DNA of 64,000 bases from Phascolarctobacterium faecium DSM 14760 (GTDB lineage Bacteria; Bacillota; Negativicutes; Acidaminococcales; Acidaminococcaceae), in assembly GCF_003269275.1 (NCBI RefSeq), contig NZ_QLTS01000001.1, positions 372,001 to 436,000 on the forward strand, written 5' to 3'. Position numbers and translations under genes: made by a program. Positions 24,058 to 33,480 of this stretch are shown here, piece by piece. Position 1 is the stretch's first letter. Each line of letters opens with the position of its first letter. The notes under the pieces are model-generated. The model was given only the letters and a program-made list of their open reading frames with translations, did no database searches and was not told the DNA's origin.

Positions 24058-27000
24058 TCACCCCTTTAAATACCAATTTTCTCCCAATAAATCATCTAAA
24101 GCCTGGTAAACACCGGCATTCTTCCCATCCACCCAAAAGCAGCGCTCCACTTTGATCATCTTTCCTGAATCTATCAGATGCAGATAGACAGGTGTATCGC
24201 CCGAAAAACTTTCAAAAATCTGTTTTAAGCCTTTTTGGACAATACCATTTTCATCCTTTTTCATGATCTTTATATGTAAATCAGGAGGCACTTCCTGCAG
24301 AGGTTTAATCTTTAACGCCTGAATTTTTCGTTCACGTTCATCGATACTGAGTTTTCCTTCCACGCTGATTGCATTCTCCTGATAAAGCAGCCTGGCAGCG
24401 TCACGGTAAACTTTTGGAAAAACCACAATCTCCATCTTTCCGTTAAAATCTTCTAATGTTAAAATCGCCATACTGTCACCCTGACGCGTATTTCTTATCC
24501 GGCAATCCGAAATTATGCCGGCAACACTGAAATATTTACCGTCAAGCACTTCACTGGCATCTGATATTTTACGCAATGGAGTGTAATAATACAAGGAACC
24601 GACATAAGCGTCTAAAGGATTACCGGTTACATAAAAACCGATCAGTTCCTTCTCATATTGCAAAATCGTGCGTTTGGGGATTTCTTCCAATTCAGGTATT
24701 CTTAGCTCATTAACATCAGCAAAACTGTCATCACCAAATAGCCCCATCTGTCCGCTCTGATAATCTTTTTGATAATTACTGCCCATGTCCATAGCCTGTT
24801 CTGCAACGGCTAACAACTCGGAACGTTTATAACCAAAGGAATCCATCGCGCCACATTTTATTAAATTTTCCAACATTCGTTTATTAACAGCTCTATTATC
24901 CACCCGTTTACAGAAATCCATCAAAGATTTAAAAGGTCCCTCTTTACGTGCCTGTAAAATGCTGCCGATCGCATTTTCACCTACATTTTTCACACCTGCT
25001 AAACCAAAACGGATAACCCTGTCTTTATTTACAGAAAAGCTTCGGCCACTTTCATTAACATCCGGCGGTAAAATCTTCAGCCCCATACTGCGGCACACAC
25101 TTATATACCAGCTCAGCTTTTCGCTGTCACTGATGACACTGGTCAAAAAAGCTGCCATAAATTCTGCAGGCCAGTGTGCTTTAAGATAAGCAGTCTGATA
25201 AGCAACTAATGCGTACGCGGCAGAGTGCGATTTATTGAACCCATAACCGGCAAAATGCTGTAGGAGAGCAAAAATTTCACTGCTCAGCTGCGGGCTGATA
25301 CCATGTTTTTGTTGAGCTCCATCAATAAAGGCTTCACGCATAGAATCCAGTTCCTTAGCCTTTTTCTTGCCCATAGCCCGCCGCAGAATATCTGCCTGCC
25401 CGAGGCTGAAGCCTGCCAGAACGGAAGTGATCTGCATAACCTGTTCCTGATAAAGAATAACGCCAAAAGTATCTTTTAAAACCGGTTCCAATAAAGGATG
25501 CAGCATCTCTGCAGTTTTTTCACCATGACGTCCTGCAATAAAATCTTCTACCATTCCCGTTCCTAATGGTCCAGGACGATACAATGCAACTAAAGGAATA
25601 AGATCTTCAAAACTTTCCGGTCCCAAATCCATAACCAGTTTCGTCATTCCGCCTGATTCAAGCTGAAATACCCCTTGAGTATCGCCCTTTCTCAGCATGC
25701 TGCACGTTGCTTCATCATCAAGAGGAATTTTATCAATATCAAGTTTATCACCAGTAGTTTCATAAATAAACTTGATTGCATCACCAATTACTGTCAAAGT
25801 ACGCAGCCCTAAAAGATCCATCTTTAAAAGTCCGAGACTTTCAATCTTATCTTTATCATATTCAGTTGTAATAAAATTTTCATTCGACAACTGCAGCGGC
25901 ACATACTTTTTCAAATCATCCGGGGCAATAACAACTCCCGCCGCATGAGTACCTGAATTACGCGGCATGCCTTCCACGCTTTGAGCAAGATCAATCAGGC
26001 GTTTGATGTTCGCATCGTTTTCATATAAACTTCTCAGCTCATTACTGGCCTCCAGCGCTCTCTCTAATGTAATACCCAAATCACGCGGAATAAGTTTTGC
26101 TACATTATCCACCATGCTGTAAGGCATTTCCAACGCTCTGCCAACATCACGAACCGCCGCGCGAGCCTGTAAGGTACCAAAAGTTATGATCTGGGCAACC
26201 TTCTCCTGTCCATAACGATTAATAATGTAATCCAGAACCTGCTGCCTTTTTTCATAACAGAAATCTGTATCTATATCAGGCATACTTACACGTTCAGGAT
26301 TTAAGAAACGTTCAAACAGCAAATCATATTTCAGCGGATCAATATTAGTAATCCCTAAAAGATAAGCGACAATACTGCCTGCCGCACTTCCGCGGCCAGG
26401 TCCTACAGGTATGTCATTTCTGCGGCTGTAACTTATAAAATCCCAAACAATCAGAAAGTAACAGTCATAGCCCATTTTATTGATAATACCTAATTCATAT
26501 TCCAGCCTATCTAAAACCTGCTGCGTCGGCTCAGGATACCTCCCCGGCATCCCATCTAAACACAGCTTACGCAAATATTCCTCTGCCGATAATCCATTTG
26601 GAATAGGGAATTCCGGCAGCAATAAATGACCAAAACTCAATTCCACGTTGCAGCGCTCTGCTATCTTCGCTGTATTTTCTAAAGCTTCAGGACAATCACC
26701 GAACTTTTCGCGCATCTCAGCTTCACTTTTTAAATAAAATTGATCATTAGGAAATTTCATTCTTTTAGGATCATCTACAGTACTTGTTGTCTGAATACAC
26801 AGCAATACATCCTGTGCATCTGCATCTTCGCGCTTCACATAATGAGAATCATTAGTAGCCACTAAACCAAGATCATATTTTTTTGCCAGGCGTTTCAGTT
26901 CAGTATTAACAGTATGTTCTTCTTCAAGGTCATGATCCTGAATTTCCAGAAAAAAATTGTCTTTCCCGAAAATGTCCAGATAATCCTTTAAACTGTTTTC

Positions 27001-27462
27001 AGCTCCTTCTAAATTGCCTCGCAGTATTTGCACAGGAATCTCACCGGCAATGCATGCGCTCATGCAGATAATACCTTTACTGTATTGTCTTAGAATATCT
27101 TTATCAATTCTAGGTTTATAGTAAAACCCTTCTAAATGTCCAAGTGAAACCAGCTTCATCAGATTGTGATAACCTTCGTCATTCTCTGCCAGTAAAATCA
27201 AATGGTACATCCCATCACGGTTAGTTTTTTCAAATCGTGATCCATTTGTCAAATATACTTCACAGCCTATAACAGGCTTGATTCCCTGCTTCATTGCCTC
27301 CTGATAAAAATCAACGACACCATACATTACACCATGATCTGTTATCGCCAGGCTCTTCATTCCGATTTCTTTAGCATAAGCAACCAGATCACTTATTTTT
27401 GCGGCACCGTCAAGCAGGCTGTATTGAGTATGGACATGCAGATGTGTAAAATTTACGCTCAC
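24058..27462 (-). CDS. dnaE: DNA polymerase III alpha subunit
   Basis: A 1134-residue replicative polymerase of the DnaE type. The N-terminal PHP domain (HLHVHTQYSLLDGA, SLAITDHGVMYG) keeps several metal-binding His residues. The catalytic palm has GPGRGSAAGSIVAYLLGIT, MPDIDTDFCYEKR with the catalytic aspartates, and FGTLQARAAVRDVGRALEM. The fingers region includes PLVALYRPGPLGTGMVEDF and AGYGFNKSHSAAYALVAYQ. A helix-hairpin-helix and a C-terminal OB domain (VAGIISDCRIRNTRQGDSM) follow. Translation starts at GTG after GGAAGGAGG. It is monocistronic, with an extended -10 upstream. Confidence 0.97.
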   Translation of the reverse strand: MSVNFTHLHVHTQYSLLDGAAKISDLVAYAKEIGMKSLAITDHGVMYGVVDFYQEAMKQGIKPVIGCEVYLTNGSRFEKTNRDGMYHLILLAENDEGYHNLMKLVSLGHLEGFYYKPRIDKDILRQYSKGIICMSACIAGEIPVQILRGNLEGAENSLKDYLDIFGKDNFFLEIQDHDLEEEHTVNTELKRLAKKYDLGLVATNDSHYVKREDADAQDVLLCIQTTSTVDDPKRMKFPNDQFYLKSEAEMREKFGDCPEALENTAKIAERCNVELSFGHLLLPEFPIPNGLSAEEYLRKLCLDGMPGRYPEPTQQVLDRLEYELGIINKMGYDCYFLIVWDFISYSRRNDIPVGPGRGSAAGSIVAYLLGITNIDPLKYDLLFERFLNPERVSMPDIDTDFCYEKRQQVLDYIINRYGQEKVAQIITFGTLQARAAVRDVGRALEMPYSMVDNVAKLIPRDLGITLERALEASNELRSLYENDANIKRLIDLAQSVEGMPRNSGTHAAGVVIAPDDLKKYVPLQLSNENFITTEYDKDKIESLGLLKMDLLGLRTLTVIGDAIKFIYETTGDKLDIDKIPLDDEATCSMLRKGDTQGVFQLESGGMTKLVMDLGPESFEDLIPLVALYRPGPLGTGMVEDFIAGRHGEKTAEMLHPLLEPVLKDTFGVILYQEQVMQITSVLAGFSLGQADILRRAMGKKKAKELDSMREAFIDGAQQKHGISPQLSSEIFALLQHFAGYGFNKSHSAAYALVAYQTAYLKAHWPAEFMAAFLTSVISDSEKLSWYISVCRSMGLKILPPDVNESGRSFSVNKDRVIRFGLAGVKNVGENAIGSILQARKEGPFKSLMDFCKRVDNRAVNKRMLENLIKCGAMDSFGYKRSELLAVAEQAMDMGSNYQKDYQSGQMGLFGDDSFADVNELRIPELEEIPKRTILQYEKELIGFYVTGNPLDAYVGSLYYYTPLRKISDASEVLDGKYFSVAGIISDCRIRNTRQGDSMAILTLEDFNGKMEIVVFPKVYRDAARLLYQENAISVEGKLSIDERERKIQALKIKPLQEVPPDLHIKIMKKDENGIVQKGLKQIFESFSGDTPVYLHLIDSGKMIKVERCFWVDGKNAGVYQALDDLLGENWYLKG

Positions 27463-27515
27463 AACAGTCCTCCTTCCGAAAAAGCATCGATTTTTTTATT
27501 AATTTTATACCATAT

Positions 27516-27524
27516 ATTATACCA
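27516..27524 (-). promoter_or_regulatory. extended -10 promoter for dnaE
   Basis: TGGTATAAT reads on the minus strand from 27524 to 27516, about 55 nt upstream of the dnaE GTG. A second TATAAA-like box follows, so the precise start site is uncertain. Confidence 0.5.
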
Positions 27525-27576
27525 CAACAGATATAGGCAAACACCAGTTGCTTTAAGGATGCACTGCTACTCAAGC

Positions 27577-27612
27577 AAAAGCATCACCTGCCAATAGCGG
27601 CAAAGTGATGCT
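27577..27612 (-). terminator. probable terminator of the SSS transporter gene
   Basis: AGCATCAC pairs with GTGATGCT across a loop that can itself fold (GCC..GGC), followed by TTTTGCTT on the minus strand. It lies just after the transporter stop codon. Confidence 0.65.
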
Positions 27613-27617
27613 GAACA

Positions 27618-29012
27618 TCAAACTCTCCTATCTTTATTTTTATATAAACTCCATAATACTCCCGGTACTAAAAACAACAAATTAAAAGCCAAGCTTGGGA
27701 ATAAGGCATTTGCCGAATCCGGGAAAATAAACGGCCAAAGGCAGGCTACCATTATACCAGCAATCATTGCGGCAAAGCCAGCCTCTTTTTGCACTAAGCC
27801 TTTAAAAAACACAATAAATGTCAATGGTAAAAATATTCCTGCCCCCCGCAATGCCATTGACAAATAATTCCAATGCAAAACCAGTGAATCAAGATAATGA
27901 AAAACGAATATTACTGCGCCAAATGTAACTGCCAGCACTGAAAATCTACTAATCCACAATAATCTTTTTACATCGCGAAGACCGAATAAATCATTAAAAA
28001 TATCTCGTGAAATCATCGTCCCAATTCCTAATGCAAGACCAGAAATAGAACCAAGCGAAGACAGCAGCAATGCTGCAATACCAATGCCCCCCAGCCATTC
28101 AGGCAAATATATACATAGATAAAACGGCAGTGCATCAATAGCGTTAATCTCCGGATGCATCGCGTGCATATACATACCTATCATCACTGACGGTAACCCG
28201 ACAGGAATAACAATCAATGCAGCTGTGACACAGCCTGCTGCTGCCGTTGCACTATCCTTGGCCGAAAACAGAGCCTGTACATAGGTCTGTGTAGAAATAA
28301 CCCCAATCACCATAGAAAATAAACTAAAAAGACTGTCTTCAATGCCCTTACCAAAAAGACTGAGCCATGGAAACGCAGGAAAACTTTCACGAATTCCCGT
28401 CAATCCTCCCAAATCATTATAAGAAAGAATGCCTCCTACAAAAACAGTTGCAAAAACCAGTAATATTTTAAAAATACCAGCCATTCCAGAACTGTTGATA
28501 CCGCCAAAAAAAACCAGTGCCGCAACAATAACAATTATTATTGACGCAGCAGCCACCAGGCTTACATGAAAAAGGCCCACTATTAAATGTATTGACGTAA
28601 GCATGCTTGCAACAATACTGAAAAATATACCTGCCGTAGCCGATAAACTCGCTATCGGACCAGCTTTCTTCCCGAAGTTTACAACTAAAAACTCAGAAAT
28701 CGTCATCAGACCGCTATTACGCAGCGGACGGGCATAAAACAGTCCCATGATGATAAACCCAATGCCAGATCCTAAAGTAAACCACCAAGCGGTTAGTCCC
28801 AGCTGAAAGCCTAACTGTGCTGTGCCTATGGTAGCAGCACCGCCAACAATAGTTCCTATAATACTGCCTGCGACCATACCAATCCCGGCACTGCGTCCAC
28901 CTAAGGCATAGTCATCAGCAGATTTTATTTTACGACCGGCATATATACCTGGCAAAATCGTTAAAACCAGTGTTATAACTATACTCACAAGTTGTACTGT
29001 TGTTAACTGCAT
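27618..29012 (-). CDS. sodium:solute symporter (SSS family)
   Basis: About 464 residues with 12-13 hydrophobic spans. Family hallmarks are ILPGIYAGRKIKSADDYALG near the N-terminus, GGAATIGTAQLGFQLGLTAWW in the sodium/substrate region, and the LLLSSLGSISGLALGIGTM segment with ISRDIFNDLFG. It would import a solute with Na+. The solute cannot be assigned from sequence; pantothenate-, proline- and acetate-type relatives all share these motifs. The ATG at 29012 is preferred over a GTG at 29021 because AAGGG sits better for it. It is divergent from the substrate-binding lipoprotein gene. Confidence 0.85.
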   Translation of the reverse strand: MQLTTVQLVSIVITLVLTILPGIYAGRKIKSADDYALGGRSAGIGMVAGSIIGTIVGGAATIGTAQLGFQLGLTAWWFTLGSGIGFIIMGLFYARPLRNSGLMTISEFLVVNFGKKAGPIASLSATAGIFFSIVASMLTSIHLIVGLFHVSLVAAASIIIVIVAALVFFGGINSSGMAGIFKILLVFATVFVGGILSYNDLGGLTGIRESFPAFPWLSLFGKGIEDSLFSLFSMVIGVISTQTYVQALFSAKDSATAAAGCVTAALIVIPVGLPSVMIGMYMHAMHPEINAIDALPFYLCIYLPEWLGGIGIAALLLSSLGSISGLALGIGTMISRDIFNDLFGLRDVKRLLWISRFSVLAVTFGAVIFVFHYLDSLVLHWNYLSMALRGAGIFLPLTFIVFFKGLVQKEAGFAAMIAGIMVACLWPFIFPDSANALFPSLAFNLLFLVPGVLWSLYKNKDRRV

Positions 29013-29021
29013 ACCTTCCAC

Positions 29022-29376
29022 ACCCTTGTTAAAATATTGCTTTCATCTTTGAATATATATTGTTTTATAAATCTTAATTCGCTGTTAAATATTTAAATCC
29101 TGCCGTAAATCTGGTAATTCATTATACTATTCTGATATGGAAACTATACCTTTGTTTACACTTTTCTTCATTTTTTATGCTTTATCAAGTTTTTCTTGCT
29201 TTTTGCTTTTTTGCAAAGTACAATTATCTCATCGAATAGTATCAAGGTACTTTTATCGTACTGTTTTCCAGTACTGCAGCTTCGAGAAGTCAAAGCTTTT
29301 AATTCGACTTTTTCTCTCCAGTACAATACCTTGTTGTTCTTCGTAATTATTAATTTATTTATGAGGGGGATTTATC
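29022..29376. other. 355-nt AT-rich divergent intergenic region
   Basis: This gap separates the divergent SSS transporter and LivJ-like genes. It holds no plausible gene. GTAC occurs five times between 29218 and 29324 (29218, 29247, 29258, 29271, 29321). The last occurrence overlaps TACAAT at 29322-29327, a -10-like box 50 nt before the lipoprotein start, although the matching -35 (TTAATT) is poor. GAGGGGG at 29363 is the ribosome-binding site of the lipoprotein gene. Confidence 0.5.
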
Positions 29377-30555
29377 ATGAAATTTACTAAGAAAAAACTG
29401 GCTCTTGCCATAGGCGGTGCCCTTATAACCATGTCAGTTTTAGTCAGCGGCTGCAGTACAGGCAGCGACAAGAAAGCAGACACTATTAAAATAGGCGTTG
29501 TTGCTGAGCTGACAGGTAATAACGCTACTTACGGAACATCCATTACAAATGGAATCAAACTTGCCGTACAGCAGCTAAATGATACCGGTGGTCTGCTTGG
29601 CAAAAAAATTGAACTGGTCGTTGCCGATAATAAATCTGAACCTGCAGAAGCTGCTAATGCAATGAGTAAACTGGTCAATCAGGATAAAGCTCCCGTTGTT
29701 ATGGGATTATTTGCCAGTTCCAGTGCCATAGCTGCCTCTAACGTAAGTGAAGCCGCTAAGGTTCCTTTTCTTGCAGTTGGAGCCACTAATCCAAAAGTAA
29801 CCTTAGATGAAAAAACAGGTAAGGTAAAACCAAATACCTTCAGAGTTTGCTTCATCGATCCGTTTCAGGGTACTGTCGGTGCTAATTTTATTTTAAATGA
29901 ACTGAAGCTCCAAAAAGCTGCTGTTTACATTGATAACAGCAGTGACTATGCCAAAGGTCTGGCTGAATTTTTCAAAAAAGCTTATACAGAAAAAGGCGGT
30001 ACAGTTGTCATTGAAGAATCATATCTGCAAAAAGATTCGGACTTTAAAGCTGTTTTGACAAAAATAGCTGCGGCAAAGCCTGAAGTAATTTATGTACCTG
30101 GTTATTATGAAGAAGTAGGTAAAATATGCAAGCAAGCCCGTGAACTAGGTATTACTGTTCCTATTATCGGCGGTGACGGCTGGGATAGTCCTAAATTAGT
30201 CGAAATAGCAGGTGCATCATCTCTTAACAATACCTATTTCACAAACCATTACAGCCCGGATTCTACCAATGAAGCTTCCAAAGCTTTCGTAGATACTTAT
30301 GCTAAAACTTATAAGCAAAAACCTGACGCGCCCGCAGTGCTTGGCTATGATGGAGCCATGCTTTTAGCCGACAGCATCAAACGCGCAGGTGTCTATGAAT
30401 CAGCAAAAGTAGCAGAAGCATTAGCTGCTACCAAAGATTTTCAGGCAGTAACAGGCAAAACCTCTTTAGACGCTTCCCACGATGCAGTAAAAAGTGCTGT
30501 TATAGTTGGATTTAAAGATGGCAAACAGGTTTACCGCGCAACAGTTAATCCTTAA
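29377..30555 (+). CDS. branched-chain amino acid-type ABC transporter substrate-binding lipoprotein
   Basis: A 392-residue LivJ-like periplasmic/lipid-anchored binding protein. Residues 1-26 form a lipoprotein signal (LALAIGGALITMSVLVSGC, lipobox VSGC). The mature protein starts IKIGVVAELTGNNATYGTSI and has GIKLAVQQLNDTGGLLGKKI, ELVVADNKSEPAEAANAMSK, VYIDNSSDYAKGLAEFFKKA, VIYVPGYYEEVGKICKQARE and GGDGWDSPKLVEIAG, all typical of the family. The ligand is probably an amino acid or amide. It ends at a strong terminator, with no permease or ATPase gene following, so it is an orphan binding protein in this window. Confidence 0.92.
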   Translation: MKFTKKKLALAIGGALITMSVLVSGCSTGSDKKADTIKIGVVAELTGNNATYGTSITNGIKLAVQQLNDTGGLLGKKIELVVADNKSEPAEAANAMSKLVNQDKAPVVMGLFASSSAIAASNVSEAAKVPFLAVGATNPKVTLDEKTGKVKPNTFRVCFIDPFQGTVGANFILNELKLQKAAVYIDNSSDYAKGLAEFFKKAYTEKGGTVVIEESYLQKDSDFKAVLTKIAAAKPEVIYVPGYYEEVGKICKQARELGITVPIIGGDGWDSPKLVEIAGASSLNNTYFTNHYSPDSTNEASKAFVDTYAKTYKQKPDAPAVLGYDGAMLLADSIKRAGVYESAKVAEALAATKDFQAVTGKTSLDASHDAVKSAVIVGFKDGKQVYRATVNP

Positions 30556-30575
30556 ACATTGTTTTATAACCTCCT

Positions 30576-30605
30576 AAAAACAGACTCTTACGAGTCTGTT
30601 TTTTT
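30576..30605 (+). terminator. terminator of the LivJ-like gene
   Basis: AAAAACAGACTC pairs with GAGTCTGTTTTT across TTAC, followed by a long T-run, 20 nt after the stop codon. Confidence 0.92.
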
Positions 30606-30623
30606 ATTTGTTCATACTTTCCT

Positions 30624-30652
30624 TTGCCATCCCTGCAGGCTTAGAGTATAAT
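30624..30652 (+). promoter_or_regulatory. promoter of the acyltransferase-3 gene
   Basis: TTGCCA at 30624-30629 and a perfect TATAAT at 30647-30652 with a 17-nt spacer, 38 nt before the start codon. Confidence 0.75.
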
Positions 30653-30690
30653 ATATAAATCAATAAATCTACTTTCAAAAGGAGTATCTT

Positions 30691-31830
30691 ATGCCGGAAC
30701 GCAATCAAATAATTGACGACCTGCGCGGTATCTGTATGCTTGGAGTCATCGGTATCCACGTTGGTTCTTTTGTCCTAGAAGCACCTTATCCCAATAGTTT
30801 CTTATATATGCTGCTGGAAATACTTTCACGCTATAGTGTTCCCGCATTCTTTTTTATCTCCGGTTATGGTTTATTCTGCCAATACCGACCAGAAACTACT
30901 ATAGCTTATCTGCCTTTTTTAAAAAAACGGCTGCAAAGTGTCGGACTTCCCTATGTTATCTGGTCACTGTTTTATCTGCTTTACTTTTCTGCTGTTATGC
31001 CAGGATGTATAAACTGGCAGCCAGCAAATATCCTTTTCCTGCTCTTTTATGGTTTAGCCTGCTACCACTTATATTTTATGGTCATACTGCTATGGTTTTA
31101 TTTTACTTTCCCATTATGGCATAAATTATTTTCTTTTTTCCAAAACAGCAGTCTTAAACTTGGTTTTATGCTGCTGTTCTTACTGCAGATCGTCTTCAAC
31201 TACTGGACCTGTCATCCCAATCTTAAAAGTACTGACTTACCAGTATTTTTACAAAACCTTTTTAACTATCGTCTAAATTACCTGCCTCTGCATTATTTAT
31301 TTATTTTTATGTCAGGCGGCCTGGCAGCAGTTTATTATAATACTTTTATAAAATTTATTATCAGACATTTCACAAAAGTAAGTGTCTTCTACATCTTTAC
31401 GCTCTTGTTTATCGGGGGCAGTTATTACTATTATTATTTTTATCATAATTCCAGTCTGATCATTCTGGTAAACACTCTTCAGCAATTAAGTCTGCAGGGG
31501 TTCCTTTACACAATAGGTTCTCTGATTTTTTTCTGTGCAGTCTTTGCCAAAACAAGTCTTTCGAATCCTATCAGAAAGTTTATTCATCTCTTATCAGTAA
31601 ACTCGCTTATTGTTTATCTTATCCATCCCTTTTGGATGGATATCATCAGCAGGCTTTGTCACGTTGGCGGAATTGTTATGACAAGCAAAAAAATTCTTTT
31701 GATCTACTGTCTTCTTGTCACTTTATCTGTACTCTCAAGTATTATCATAACTAAATTAGGAGGTAAACTTCCTTGGTTAGGTTTATTATTAACAGGAAAA
31801 CGAACTACCTCTACAAAAAAAGCATCTTGA
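30691..31830 (+). CDS. acyltransferase-3 family membrane protein
   Basis: A 379-residue integral membrane protein with about ten hydrophobic spans. It opens RNQIIDDLRGICMLGVIGIH, the LRGxxxxxVxxxH signature containing the catalytic-type Arg and His of acyltransferase-3/OafA-like enzymes. PAFFFISGYGLF and LPYVIWSLFYLLYF follow as in the family. Such proteins O-acetylate or succinylate surface polysaccharides or LPS. The last gene portion is positively charged (GKRTTSTKKAS). It has its own promoter, and its terminator overlaps the stop codon. No glycan-synthesis genes are near, so the acceptor is unknown. Confidence 0.85.
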   Translation: MPERNQIIDDLRGICMLGVIGIHVGSFVLEAPYPNSFLYMLLEILSRYSVPAFFFISGYGLFCQYRPETTIAYLPFLKKRLQSVGLPYVIWSLFYLLYFSAVMPGCINWQPANILFLLFYGLACYHLYFMVILLWFYFTFPLWHKLFSFFQNSSLKLGFMLLFLLQIVFNYWTCHPNLKSTDLPVFLQNLFNYRLNYLPLHYLFIFMSGGLAAVYYNTFIKFIIRHFTKVSVFYIFTLLFIGGSYYYYYFYHNSSLIILVNTLQQLSLQGFLYTIGSLIFFCAVFAKTSLSNPIRKFIHLLSVNSLIVYLIHPFWMDIISRLCHVGGIVMTSKKILLIYCLLVTLSVLSSIIITKLGGKLPWLGLLLTGKRTTSTKKAS

Positions 31831-31847
31831 AAATTCAAGATGCTTTT
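31815..31847 (+). terminator. terminator overlapping the acyltransferase stop codon
   Basis: AAAAAAGCATCTTGAA pairs with TTCAAGATGCTTTTT. The TGA stop (31828-31830) lies inside the left arm, so the ribosome must clear the stem before it can fold. Confidence 0.88.
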
Positions 31848-31878
31848 TACTTTCATTTCATTCTAAGTTCACAAACAA

Positions 31879-31907
31879 TTTACAAAAATCAGATTCTTTT
31901 GTATAAT
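31879..31907 (+). promoter_or_regulatory. promoter of the NSS transporter gene
   Basis: TTTACA at 31879-31884 and TATAAT at 31902-31907, spaced by 17 nt, 65 nt upstream of the chosen ATG. Confidence 0.7.
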
Positions 31908-31972
31908 TGTTTTTACTATAATTATTATTTTATCATATGCTGTGTATGCAGAGTGAAAGGACTTTTATTACT

Positions 31973-33340
31973 ATGGAACGTGAAAATTTCTCATCCCGAC
32001 TTGGCTTTATCCTTATTTCTGCAGGCTGTGCTATCGGCCTTGGTAACGTATGGCGTTTTCCATTTATTACAGGCATGTACGGAGGCGCCTCTTTCGTACT
32101 TATCTATCTATTTTTCCTGCTCATTCTAGGATTGCCTATCATGGTAGCAGAATTTTCAGTAGGCCGTGCCAGCTGCCGTAGCGCTGCACTTTCATTTGAT
32201 GTTTTAGAACCCAAAGGAACTAAATGGCACCTTTATAAATACGGAGCTATTGCCGGCAACTATATCCTGATGATGTTCTACACAACAGTTGCTGGTTGGA
32301 TGCTGTATTATTTTTATAAAATGGCTGTTGGTGACTTCGCAGGGCTTGATGCTAATGGTGTAGGCGCTCTTTTTGGTAGCCTGCTTGGTGATCCGCTGAC
32401 TATGACTTTCAATATGGTCCTGACAGTCCTGGTTTGTTTTGGTGTTTGTCTTTTAGGTTTACAGGCCGGTGTAGAAAAAATCACAAAAACAATGATGTTA
32501 TGCCTGCTCATCCTCATGTTAGCCTTAGCTGCAAACTCCATGTTCTTACCAGGAGCGGAAGCTGGTCTTAAATATTACCTCTATCCTGATTTCAATAAAG
32601 TCTTTGAAAAAGGTGTTTCCGAAGTTATTTTCGCCGCTATGGGACAGGCTTTCTTTACACTCAGCCTTGGTATAGGTGCTCTGGCTATCTTCGGAAGCTA
32701 TATTGCCAAAGAACGTTCTCTAACAGGCGAGGCAGTATTTATCACTATTTTGGATACAGCCGTAGCACTTATTTCAGGCTTGATCATTTTTCCAGCCTGC
32801 TTTAGTTTTGGTGTTAATCCGGACAGCGGACCTAACCTCCTTTTTGTAACTTTACCTAACGTTTTTAACGCAATGCCATGGGGTCAATTTTGGGGAGCAT
32901 TATTCTTCCTCTTCATGATATTTGCCTCTTATTCTACTGTTATTGCAGTCTTTGAAAATATAACTGCCTGCATCCGCGATCTTACTGGCTGGAGCCGCAG
33001 TAAAACTATTTATATCAATATAGTGCTGATAACAATGCTTTCTATGCCCTGTATACTTGGTTTCAATGTCTGGAGCCATATCCAGCCGTTAGGTCCTGGA
33101 AGCTGTATCCTTGATTTAGAAGATTTCTTTATCAGCAACAATCTACTGCCATTAGGCAGCCTCGTTTATCTGCTATTTTGCACACAGCGTTATGGCTGGG
33201 GCTGGAACAATTTTATCAAAGAAGCTGATACCGGCAACGGTCTTAAATTTCCTAAATGGATGCGGTTTTATGTCACTTATATTTTGCCTCTGATCGTTCT
33301 TGGAATTTTTATCAACGGTTATTTCGCTCTATTTAAATAG
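31973..33340 (+). CDS. neurotransmitter:sodium symporter (NSS/SNF family)
   Basis: About 455 residues with 11-12 membrane spans. The first helix ENFSSRLGFILISAGCAIGL with GNVWRFPFITGMYGGASFVL is the classic Na+/substrate-binding TM1 of LeuT/MhsT-like transporters. GIGALAIFGSYIAKE and the ASYSTVIAVFENITACI segment correspond to TM6 and TM8. Bacterial members usually carry hydrophobic or aromatic amino acids. I start at the ATG at 31973 because it begins the conserved region and follows GAAAGGA. An upstream in-frame ATG at 31937 would add twelve residues. It is monocistronic. Confidence 0.9.
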   Translation: MERENFSSRLGFILISAGCAIGLGNVWRFPFITGMYGGASFVLIYLFFLLILGLPIMVAEFSVGRASCRSAALSFDVLEPKGTKWHLYKYGAIAGNYILMMFYTTVAGWMLYYFYKMAVGDFAGLDANGVGALFGSLLGDPLTMTFNMVLTVLVCFGVCLLGLQAGVEKITKTMMLCLLILMLALAANSMFLPGAEAGLKYYLYPDFNKVFEKGVSEVIFAAMGQAFFTLSLGIGALAIFGSYIAKERSLTGEAVFITILDTAVALISGLIIFPACFSFGVNPDSGPNLLFVTLPNVFNAMPWGQFWGALFFLFMIFASYSTVIAVFENITACIRDLTGWSRSKTIYINIVLITMLSMPCILGFNVWSHIQPLGPGSCILDLEDFFISNNLLPLGSLVYLLFCTQRYGWGWNNFIKEADTGNGLKFPKWMRFYVTYILPLIVLGIFINGYFALFK

Positions 33341-33440
33341 CCGCTTCAAAAAACGAAATCTATTTCTGAGTACTATCAAGCATTTTTATGAAAAAAGATC
33401 TCATTTTTGTATCAGTACAATACTATTCACAGATAAATGA

Positions 33441-33472
33441 AAAATCCCCTGTGCTTTGCACAGGGGATTTTA
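33441..33472. terminator. bidirectional terminator between NSS gene and secF
   Basis: AAAATCCCCTGTGC pairs perfectly with GCACAGGGGATTTT around a 4-nt loop. It serves the plus-strand NSS gene and the minus-strand sec operon, whose last gene ends at 33481. Confidence 0.9.
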
Positions 33473-33480
33473 TTTACTCA

